Shown: positions 13,801 through 25,800 of the stretch, piece after piece
Numbering within the stretch: the first letter of the stretch is position 1
How the letters are laid out: every line of letters starts with the position of its first letter
Origin: Ophioderma brevispina
Taxonomy: Eukaryota; Echinodermata; Ophiuroidea; Amphilepidida; Ophiodermatidae
Length of the DNA stretch: 64,000 nt
Direction of reading: 5' to 3'
Assembly (NCBI GenBank): GCA_023653785.1
Contig: JAMKCH010084921.1
Coordinates: 1 to 64,000 of the forward strand
Notes under the pieces: generated by a model
Told to the model about the DNA's origin: nothing
Databases searched by the model: none
Seen by the model: the letters and a program-made list of their open reading frames with translations, nothing else
Translations under genes and position numbers: made by a program

Positions 13801-16800
13801 TTTATTTATACTTTTGTTTTGATTATATTGATAATTTTACCTAGTCCACAGCTGTTAGCCCCTGTGCAAATTGTCTCTTATTTTTAGACGCAATTTTAAG
13901 CAATGGCGACACAAATTTTGAAAACTGATATAAGTAGGGAACAGACCTATTACCTCCGCAAAAATCAGGAAAAATCCATCGCGGGAAATCTTGACATATT
14001 AGGCCTTCCAATGTCATAATTTGTTATGTGATTATAGCGCCCTCTATATGCCTAATTTCCCAAGAAAGACGTGTTCAAATGAAGTAAATGCCTCATATGA
14101 CCTTTGCCCTTGATATGTGAAACTCTGACCACCTCAGTTTGCTTGTACTATCCTAAACCAAGTTTGGTTAAATTGGAAACTTCAATAGGTGAATTTACAT
14201 TTTCAGCCTATCTTACAACTTGACTTCACATGACCTTTGACCTCATCAACATAAGGGATCCCACGTTGCACCTATGACTTAAGTTTGGTTTAAATCCATT
14301 TTAGTATATGGATATTACAGGCAAATGTTAACCTTTTTACAACAAGAGACACCAGTGGACAAAGTGATCCCCATGTGTCTTCCTGCCTTAAGGCAGGTGA
14401 CACAAAAATTGGTACATTTCCCAACCATTTCGTCTGACAACATATCAAAAAAATACTGCAAGTTAAACTTGCAAGATCCCCCTGGCAGGGAGCAAGAGAC
14501 TGGGGTCAAAGGTTATATAGAGGTCATTAGAGGTCAATGTAATGGTGTGCACACCCTATATTAGTCTTGGGGCAATGGTTCCTGTGACCAAGTATGAAGT
14601 TGATATGGCAGAGCATACAAGAATTACAGCACAAACCAGTCAACCTAACCAAAATGGAACACACACACACAGACACATACAGAGAAGGAATCTCCTGTCG
14701 CAAAATCTGCCATGGCTTTTTAAGCCAGGGGGAAAATAAAAACACCCATTTCTAGAAAATTGCAAATTTTATTTGCTAAAATGTATTGTTTCTGTGCTCC
14801 TAAATACCTATCAAATCGAAAGAAAATCATGAGTTGGTCCAATGATCATTCCCTGTGGAACACTAATCTCATGAGGTTTTACATGCTTAAAGAATGGATT
14901 ACCTGTGTCTGTACATCATCTCCAGTAACAATATTTCCTACTGCTCTTAAAGCTGCTGACACCACACTGTGTGATTGATGCCTACATGAAAACAGAACAA
15001 AATATTTGAATTTATCAGCCAGGATATAACAGAATCATGAGGGATGCTTTTGTATACCTTTTCTTTTTGTGCATTGTCTGCAACAATAGAATTCATGCAA
15101 CACTTGCCACCAAATTACCACGAGTCTCAAAGCGGGCTGTTTTAGGAGCGTCCGTATCACGGATACATGTGGCCCCGGATCAGCTTACACAGCTCAAATA
15201 ATCCTGACACTGAAAGTCATTACCAAACTGGTATGCACAGCTGATAGATGTTACATGCTAACAACAACTCTTAGCTGTTGAGATGTCATACAATACTTGA
15301 GGAACAGCTTATGAAGGATGCCTCATTTTGCTGTAATCATTCCCCCATTTCCTTCATTCTTATCTTTGTATTTAAATTGTAATTGAAAGCATCCAAATCA
15401 CTGAACAATAGAGAAAGGTTATTTTATCTTATCTTTAAGCCTTTACATTAGATAGGAAGCAGCCCAGTATGATATAAAATTGGATCGATTAAGCCCAAAT
15501 TAATTGGTCGAGCTGTGAGTTGCAGTCGATCCCAATATTTTTTTAAAACTCATAGCGAGACCAATTAATATTGGGCGTAAATCATCCAATTTTATAATTA
15601 TCATGTCTTGGATCCAATATTTCCCGCACTTGGACTCCACAAAACATGATAAATGCATCTAAACATACTCTACGACAGTTTCCCGATATCATTACTCACA
15701 TGAGCAGTTCCACTAGTCTCCTACACACACCACTATCAATAACTGCCTGGATCTTATCATTAGGCCCGTCTGATAGGTAGGAAAGTGCCCAGCATGCGTC
15801 TGCCAATACATCTTGATCGTTGTTAAAGAGGAGTCTTGATAACACTGGCAAACTACCAGACACCTAAAGAGAGAGAACCAGTAAGCATGCGGTATTAGTT
15901 TCCATGTATTTATTTTGAGAAAAACACCTATGCTGGTATTCTCAAAAGGATAACTTTAGACCCAGGTCATAGATATTAATAAAGGGAGATGCCGTACTCC
16001 CGTGTCGAAGAATAGGCGGCCATCGTAACTGTGTTTTGAAAAAATAAATATTCATTACGGTCATCCATTCGAAACTCGCACGCGCGAGCGCATGCGCGGT
16101 AACCTGTTGGCTTGGAAACGGTACATCGTTCTATGCAAATGCCTGAATATATGAATTGGTACACCAGATTATGGAAATCAGGGAATATATGAATAAATTG
16201 GTACACCACACTATGGAAATAAGTACGCACTGCGGCAAAAGATGGTTACGGCTTTTGAGCTGGCATTTGCCATCTAGCGTTATAATAGAAATCTGTGACC
16301 CAGGTTTAAACCAGGGTTAGTCCTACATGACTTTCTTTCAACTTATTCTGAAGGTGTGCCGTAACAGGTGAGCAAAAATTCATCATGGATGGGCCGGAAC
16401 AATCCATGAAGAATTTTTCACCCTTTAGCTTTAAACTTTCATAGGATGTTGAAAGGGGAAGAGGTCCACTCATGTAGGATAACCCTGGTTGTAAACCTGA
16501 GTCTAAAGTTTGTCTCTATTCTTAAGAATACCATCAAGCCTTAGTCTATGCTCTTTAAATCATTTTACACTGTAATAATGTTATTGATTCGGTCACATCA
16601 CTCGCACAGTGATAAGAGTATGAAATAGCAGCCATTTTCTGGTTCCCATATCTGGACGCACTCTCTAGACAGAGATAAATCATGGACGACCGGAACCACT
16701 TCCACAGCTTGGACCCATGCACAACATCTCGTTGGTAACCACGGCAATAAGCCAAAGTGCAGTCTGGAACTTCTCTGCCAGAATGGTTCAGAGTTATTTA

Positions 16801-19800
16801 CCATACGCCGAGAGTGATGTGCGTCAGCATGGAAGTGTATGCCGATTGGCTTTTTGAGTAGGTCGGTCTCCACATGGTTAATCGCGCATGAGGCTAGCCA
16901 TAGACTCTGCACCATTTTATGCAGATATACATTCGCGAGCATGCCAGCTTCTGAACAATCTGGCAGCAACTTTGGTCATTGGTCAAATGGCAATTGCCAC
17001 TATGTGATGGGTTAGATGACATATGCAGACTATGCTATACTCCCTCTTAAAAATATAGCCAAGTTCTTGACTATTCCTAATTACAATCAAGCAGTTTAGA
17101 GACAGACATACCTTTGAGACCGTCTGGAGGTGGATTCTTTCCTCGAACAGTTAGATAAGGCCCATACGCATTCTAGTCATTGACAGTCGTGGCCTTTGTC
17201 TAAGAATCTGGAAAAGGCAACAGACAAATATTGCCGAATAATTTACAAGAGTTTAAAACAAGTAAAAATCTTAATAATAATTATGGTCCTATGCCTGGAT
17301 AAGGAGAATGTGGTAATCACCTTCCTGGAAAATTTGGAGATTGGAGGGAAAGTTTGTCCTTTAACATAAAAAAAATAATAATAGAAGGCATTTTATAGAC
17401 GCTCTACCAAGGATCACAGCCACTTTACCAAAGAAACATATATAATAATTAATATACAATGCAAGAAAACAAATATTATGACAAATCAAGGTTATAAAAC
17501 GGAATAACATACAGCAGTTAATTGAATATAAACGTTTTAGATATTTGAAAATTCTCCAGTGCTGCCTTTGCATGATACTTACTGGAAGGGAATTCCAAAA
17601 CTACATTAATTATTAAATTTGAATTTTTAATTTGTCAATTTTCAAGTTGGTAATTTGCTTTTTTTTGGGAAAATTTGGCCATTTCTTCCCATCCCTAATG
17701 GGTAAAACAATTTTTTTAAAAAAAATCAAAATCTCTCTGTTGCAAAAAAAATCTAAGATGTAGGCAAATAACACAGCCTTTCAGGAAGACCTTGAGAGTC
17801 CTACTTCCCCTGTTAATTTCACTTGATTGCAGAACAGATACGGTTATGGCTGTTCAATACCTATCTTCCCAGTGGGCGTTTTCCTGATGGATCTAACATC
17901 AAATTTAATGCAAAGGTTAATCAAAAATGGTGCATTGAGCATCAGTGATAATTCAAAATTGCATGTGTATCAATCAACATCCAAACAAACAGTGAAGTGG
18001 CGATGAAAACGAGCCACAGTACTGAACATTTTCATCGTTCATAAAATTCGACAGAAACCGGAATGAACACACTAAAATAAACACTCCCTGGATGTCTTGG
18101 TATAAACGTACTGTAATAGAGGCCTGAGTATTCCACAATCTAACACAGTGTTCCTACATCCAGGACTATCACCGGCAATGTTACCTAGAGCCCACCAAGC
18201 CTGATACAAAAAGAAAATAAATATAGTACATGATGTTAATCATCTCATCGGACGCAGGCACATGTTCAAAACAGACATCCCGTCATGCATGATAATGGGA
18301 TCTCTTGTAGACTAATATATATAATAATAATAATAATAATTAATAATAATATAATATATAGATAATATATAAATAATATAATATAAGACCGACATTTATA
18401 TGCCAGCCTTCGCAGGGATTACAAATGGATGTTGTTTATTTCGCTGCCTCAGGAAATCGTCACAAGTATTTCGCTTCACCTAGGCCGTCAGCCGGCCAAG
18501 CGCACACGGATATCAGCACTTAGATTGTAATATCCCCCATAACAAGCTACCCGAATATCGCTGGTCGACGAGCAAGTGAGGTAAAAGGTCGTGCCCAAGT
18601 GCACAACAATTGGCCACAGCGGTGCTCGAACCACAACCTTGGAGAGGTCCTGAGTCGGCAGTCATATCCAATGGACCACATGTGCCCTAGATTGAGATCG
18701 AGTTTGAGGTGTCAGTTACTGAAGGGGACTTCTGCCTCTGCTTGCATTCCCACCGGAAGGAGACCAGAAAGCAAGGATGGGTTGGTCGGTGGGCGGATTG
18801 CGGTCCAGCAAAACATAAACGGCGTGCCCTGCTTGTTGAATGAGATAGTGGAGGGATATTCAACCATATCCGTGGTGTTTGGAATATGATCCATCCAACT
18901 GATGTTGAGCACTCTTCGAAAGTTGAGGTAGCACCCGTTTCTACCGATCTTCTCATTTTCTTACTGTTGTCCAAGTTAATTATTAAAAATGTAAACGGGT
19001 ATGGTAATGAGTACCAGAATACTGGTAACAAATCTTTTCCAAGGTCATCACAAACCATTTTTAGTTGAGTAGCATGACTCTTGACTTTAGCAGGAATCAA
19101 GATTCTCAACTCCAAGAGCTTCAACTATTTGCTATTTTGGGAAAATACAATATACATATATCGTAAAGGATTCTCAGGCAATTAGGCAATTGGAAACATA
19201 AACAAAAAGATGATTTGTCTGTGAACTTAGTTTATAACGCATTTATCTTCGAGTCAAGTCAGTCGATATTCAGTGGCGGCAGCATTAAACCTGCAAGCGT
19301 TGATTGAACGCTGTGACGTACAACATAAACATTTAAAGCTATATCCATTTCCCTACCTCCGTGCTGTGACGTCAGCGCAAGATTTGATGATCGCACCAGT
19401 AAACCGCAAGCGTGGATTTAAAACGAAGGCATTTTACATGCGCGCACAAAAGAGGCCAATCATAACGCGTGCGTAAAAGAGGTGATGTGACATCAATGCA
19501 CCAGAGCGCAAAATAACCGAAGGCAATTGCCGTGGTGCCACTACCAGTTGCCTTGATGCCACCAATTTTTGCCATTCTTGGCCCTATTAATTAACATGTA
19601 ATTGCCTTGATGACCTTTACACAAGGTGAAAATGCCTTGAAATTGGGTGCCCTTTTAATTAAAAATCTTATTTTGCACCCTGACCTGCCACGGAAGTAGA
19701 GAAATAAAACTCTATAAGCACTTAGGATGCGCACACACAAGAAAATCTGCATGACCATGTTGAGTACAGGCTCGTGGAAGATAAATGCACTATAGTATCG

Positions 19801-22800
19801 GTCATAATGTAACTTATCCTTGTTGATTTCACTGCGTAAACAGCTTCATAGATAGTGGTATTTTATGTCTCATTTAGGGAGGTAGGGAAAGAACAAGGCA
19901 TGTCCTTGGTATCTGAAAAGTGGTTTTGTGTTCATATGCGATCTTTCGAACAAAGAATTCATGTATCACATACATGTGCACGCATGAATCTGACCCTCAA
20001 TATTACTCCACAAGCACGCCATGTACAGACATACGCAAGCCCACCAACATACATACTACACGAATTTAATTTATATTGGTTTTTTTTTCAACCGATTCAT
20101 CAGGTACATCTCCTCTTGAAGTAAGCAGCTGGATTTTTTTTTGAATACTTGGTACTGCAACAGCAATCTCTCACAGTTCTTGTTTGTAGTGAAGTCCCTG
20201 ATGCTATTAGTGAGAACCCACGATTGCTTCAAACTATAAATAAATTTTTACAAAAGATCAAACATATGAGCATTACATACAAAGAAATTACATTTGTGTA
20301 CAAAGGTTGGTTATTGAGAAACCCAATAATATAATAACACACACATTGTTGGGGGCCCATATTGATAACAGTATTGCAAGGTGTGGGCCACAGTAAATAC
20401 TTCCACTGCAATGCAGGGCAGTGCTGCTGCACTGCCGATCGATAATCATCTCTGCAGCAATTGACCAAAACCCACTGCAATGCAAGTTAAAACGAATTTA
20501 ACTGTTGCAGTACTGCATTGCGTATTGGCAGAGACTGCTATCCAGGCAATGCACACACTGCCCCTGCAGGCAGTGGAAGGTCTGTGCATGGCCCTTAACA
20601 CACAATGGTTCCATAATGGGTTTTAATGGCACCCTACAGTGGGATTAAAAAGTATGTGGGACAGGAGATACACCACCCCTCATTTAAGCTACGGGAGGTT
20701 CGGCGCATACTTTGACCAATTTTTATACATCGCGAACGAAAGGAGGTGACGTTCCTCCTGGCTCACGCATTCATGTGTGCAATTCTGTCCAACAAATTAT
20801 TATCGGACTGTAGTCAATATATTTCTTGTGCACTGCCCTTCAAATTTATCATTTTTCATCAGGAATTTATAAAAATATGTAATATGCTATAGATTTCACA
20901 TCGCCATCTGTCATAATATAAGCTTATTTTGCAGGTTACTCCATGCTAATTTCAGCACAAACTATTCAATAGGAGCCCGTAGAGACATGAAGAGAGTTGA
21001 ATGGGGTTTATAAGGGTTTATTCCACCAAAGCTTGATGCACCATTTTCCAAGCTTATTTTTTTTTTTATGGAAGGGGTGACATGCTTGAATGTGTATATA
21101 TATTATTTTGAAAATACCATTTGAGAACCAACAGGTCCTACTGTATTTTACTTCATTATTCCCTTTACACACCTAACCCGGACTTTGGGCTACTTCTATT
21201 GAGCAGATTCACCTCAGCAGTTCCATGGTTTAGCCACAGTGATGTTGAACGATTGCTGAAGCTAGCAAGACATAGCATTCTGACCGGAACCTGCACTTGA
21301 TTTCCAGACACAATGTCTCACCTCGAGGGCATTTTTCAATGAACTGTAACCTGATATCGACTGGTCTGCCCACAGAAGTGTGTTGTAAGGCAGCATGCCT
21401 CAAGTGGCAAATCTATACTACTAAAGTCCCTGGTGTGCGAGGCCCAGGAAATACAAGGATCCTGGTTGAGGTAAAATATTTTGAGAAATCTCACTGCTCT
21501 TGTCAGAGCCAAAATTTTGGCCTATTCCTGACAATTGATTCTCCTTCCACTACTACTCCACTCATTCAAAGGATTATTGACCAAATATGGGCATATTCAA
21601 GACTACCTTTTGAACTGTAATTTTCTTGAAAGAATGCTTATTGCTGTGATTGGCAAGACAAAACACACCATTTGTACGTACATGAGAAAATGTTAAAAAC
21701 TTAATGGCAGTTTCTTCTAGACTGTGGCATGGATCGCAAAGTGGAGGAAAATTACCTGTAATGTGCTGTTGGTGTCCCTCTTCAAAAACTCCACAAAGTT
21801 AGCCACTATGCCAGTCTGAATGACCTCATCAATCGGTGGATTGGGTTCTGAAATGAAATTTGGTTCAATTTCTATATGACTATCAGTTTATACAAACCCA
21901 AATTAGTATTTCGCGGTTCCCGGCTTTCGTGCTCACTTTATTCACAGAATATAAGCTGTGGGCTGTTCCATGACCGTTGACCTTGGCACATGACCTTTGA
22001 CTTCATTAACATATGAGGGATACCATGGTGTACCTATGACACAAGTTTGGTTCCAATTGAACTTCAACTTTTCAATTGAGGTCAATTTTACATTTTTAGC
22101 CTATTTTTCAACCTTTGACCTTGGCACATGACCTTTGACCTTGGCACATGACCTTTGACCTTGGCACATGACCTTTGACCTTGGCACATGACCTTTGACC
22201 TTGGCACATGACCTTGACCTTGGCAACACGAGGGATCCTGTGGTGCACCTATGACAGAAGTCAATTGAGGTCAATTTAAAAAAAAAAATTAGTGACACAC
22301 ACACACACATCCATCCACACATACACATGCACAACGGATTGCTAAGTGGTCCTGCCAGCTATAGCTGGCGGCTCACAAAAAGCTTTCCTAGAGAATGTTC
22401 AGCAATTAAAGGTCCATGTTCCGATTGCTATAGCCTTGTCCCCAGGGTCAAAATTTTGGTATCAGAAGCTACTATTTTTCTCATTTATCCTGTGAAATCT
22501 TAGGGCTAAAGGATGTTTAGTTTGGATGCTATGAGCGAAAATGTGCCCCATTTTGATCGACCAATATTAATTTTGCACAGTACTCTATGGGGATTACAGA
22601 ATCACATTTTTAGCTCTCACTTGAAAATGGGTTGAAATATATTGGCGCGAAACTTTACAGAAGGAGTTTTGGGGTGAAGGCAATTCTATCAAGATGAAAA
22701 ATTTATAGACTTAAATGGGGTCATCCCCCTTTAAAAGGTACTATCAGTGATTTGCCAAATCAGCAAATCGAAAAAATCATCAAAAATCAGATTTTGCATG

Positions 22801-25800
22801 TAAACAGGTATAGCTACCCTAACATACCCCCCGGCAAGTGATAAGACTGAAAGCAACTTAATAAAGACAAAATCGGACATTTAGTCAATAATGTCCATAC
22901 GGACACTTACTACAGCACATAAATGAATGGAGATTTTTTATCTTTGAACACTGCTGTTTTCTTCCTTTTTTGTAATTTTTCATTTGGAAATCTGTATCTG
23001 TATCTGTCAGCTACTGTACAATCGCCTGGTGTGGCTGTCCCGTACAGGTAACGCTGGAAGGGGCTGGATGCACTAAATTTTAAAGTGAGCTTTATGCGCC
23101 ATGGTGGCGAGGTCAATGGAGCTCAACTGAGTTTTAAAAACGGCAATTGAAGTAGCTGTCCTGATGTAGTCGGGGAGGTAATCATTCTGTATGGCCATGG
23201 GTAGAGTGAAAGAAGATAGGTGTTCTTTTTTGTCTTATGCGATCGTAGAGAAGCTGCCATGGTGTTGTCTGGTGGGTTTGGTCTGGGTAGTCTGGTCTTT
23301 AGTGTATGTGTACTGAGATGAGCAATACTTATTTGGAAAGAGGCCATGAGTTTCTTTGGGGTAGATGGTACATAGTCGGGCCTTCATAGTGTCTGATGTC
23401 TAGTGGTTCCCATTCAAGCTTGGTTAGCATGTCGGTGACGCTTGATTCTTTAGAAGCATTAAAAGATGAATCCGGCATCACTTCTTTGAACTTTGTCCCA
23501 TTTGGGGATTTTTTTCTGGTGAGGATCCAATATCGTCGGGCAGTATTCTAGGATGGGCCGAACTAATGCTTTGTATGGGCAGCTCTTTATTTGCTCTGTT
23601 CACACAGAAAGGTTTATTCTAATTTGATCCAGAGTTTCTATTAGCTTCTCTGGCGGGCAGTCTGATTATATGTTTATTCCAAGAAAGGGCAGATGACACC
23701 TCCCCTCTAACTAGGTAGTGTTTCACCTCTTCAAGTAGGGTGTCTTCCATATTAATTAACGATTAATGAGTGGGTTTCTTTTGTGAGTCATTCTCCAGTG
23801 GAGAAACATTTTTGTGATTAACACCCATCTGCCAGGTGTTTTCCCATTTGCAAATTTTATCAACATCATCCTGGAGGATCTTTGCATCAACTGACTGTTT
23901 TTATTTCTCTATGAACTATGCAGTCGTCTGCGAAAAGTCTAACACTGGATGATAGGTTCATCTGCGCAACGTCTTGAAATTAGATTAAAACAGCAAGGGC
24001 CCAACACTGTCCCCTAGGAACGCCGTGACTCTACGGAGACTCACTAAAGATGATTTCTCCATCAACTACAACATTCTGATTACATTTGGTGAGGAAGGAG
24101 TCGATCCAGGATTAAATGTTGTTGCGAATTACAACCTGATGTAGTTTGGTCAGGAGTCTATGATGGGGGGCGGTGTCAAACGCCTTGCCTGAAATCATGA
24201 TGAGAGATCGTCTTGTGCTACATTATCCAGAATAATAATTCCCGAGGCGTTGGCAGAGCTGCACGCTGCGTTTCACATGAACGTGTCCTTTTCTAAAGCC
24301 GCTTTGATTGGTCAGCTAGGATTCCATGTTTCGCAAAGTGGCCCATGATATGTTATGGATAACTGTGTTCTAAAAGATTTGCAAACTGATAGAGGTGAGA
24401 GACACGGGGCGATAATCATTGCACCGGCTCTGAGCGTTGCTTTTTTTGTAAATGTGAGTAATATAGCTTTCAACCGTCCTGCAGGAGAGTTCCAGTGGAA
24501 TTGATTTTTTGGAAAAGCTTTTGGAGAATCGGTGCAATACTTGCTGAACACGATTTTCAAAACACGAGCAGAATGTTTGTGCAGTCCGGCCTGTCTTATT
24601 CGGATTTCAATCATGGAGTAATTTTTCAATCCATCGGTTGATTTGCCGAGATCGTGAATATCCGGGACACCTACTTTGTGCCAAGATCCGGGAAATCTGT
24701 GATTCTTTCTTGAGTAAAGACCGAACAGAATTGACTGTTCAGGGCCTCTGCTTTTCCTTGGCTCCAGCTAAGAACTACCAGCGCGACATTCAAGGGATAC
24801 ACTACAGACACTTCATGTCCTTTTTGGATGTAACAAACTTCCAGAAGGGTTATAGGATTATCCGATTTTAAACTGGCTCCAACAACATCTCTAATGTAGA
24901 CCCTTCTCGCTTTTCCTGATTTTTCCGGTGCCATCTGTCTACGCGCTTTCCTGAATTTGTGACCACAAAATCGCAGCTGCCGCTCTTTTTGGCTCTATTA
25001 TAAGACGCTTTTTTCTAATTCACTCCTCTTTTGATGGAGCTTTGAATCCCATGGATATGTGAAATTGCTGGAGGACATTTTGTTGGAATTTGACGACTTG
25101 CTTCTGCTCCGAGCGCCCTCTCGCTATCCCCTGCCGCGGGTGCTTGCGGGTGCCGACCATACTGCCTGAAGCCGACTCTGCCGCCGTGTCTCTACTCAAC
25201 ACCTGCGTGAAGAAACAAACTCCAATGGAATGTTGCTGACAATATCGTCAGTCATTCATAGTTAAGATTTATTCTTGTCGGCATTGACACCAGTGAACTC
25301 TCCTTTATTATAGAGAAACACTTTGGCGTCTCGGTGGTCTGGTAATTTTTGTTTCAGTACTGCACCTACAACGACCATGTCCTGATCAACTTATTCCACA
25401 GTTCACGCGGACATACTCGGCAGCAGCAGAGTATTGTAAGACAAAGGTCGAGGAGTTGTTAAGTCGGGTAGGTTTATCAACCACTTGGTGAAGATTATGT
25501 TCATTAAAACAGCATTAAGTACTTGCTGACAGCTTGGTAGGCACCTCCTGGTCTGAAAGATACGGTTTCCAATCCACAATCTGGGAATTGAGATCGCCAA
25601 GCAGCCCATATATTAGCATTTGGGGGGGATCTTGGATAAGGAGGCATCTAGCTCCTTTGCATATCAACATCTGAAGAGGCGGTATATAATAAGCTCCGAT
25701 GTAAACTGGAGACAAACCAGTGACCTTGGATACGAAATCCACTCATTTCACAGTCAGTATTCAGGGTGGGATTCATTTGATAACAAAAAAACAAGGGCAG

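Noticed and set aside
13930..14750. Helitron assignment for the TGACCT repeats
   Set aside because: Terminal hairpins are suggestive, but a CTRR end and A/T insertion site are not seen, so only a generic repeat call is made.
16598..16969. 123-codon minus-strand ORF in importin-alpha intron 5
   Set aside because: It is between two clear exons, has no domain and shows no match to missing parts of importin-alpha.
18687..19124. 145-codon minus-strand ORF
   Set aside because: It overlaps the head of the tRNA-derived SINE and AT-rich intron sequence, and no protein domain is recognisable.
20330..20620. GCAGTG/CACTGC-rich block, also at 35.35-35.64 kb, as a regulatory array
   Set aside because: The motif is partly self-complementary and shared by both duplicate copies, but it looks like the inside of another small dispersed element and no defined site is recognised.
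22109..22224. CRISPR-like array
   Set aside because: The 20-bp units are contiguous without spacers, in a eukaryotic intron; this is a simple tandem repeat.
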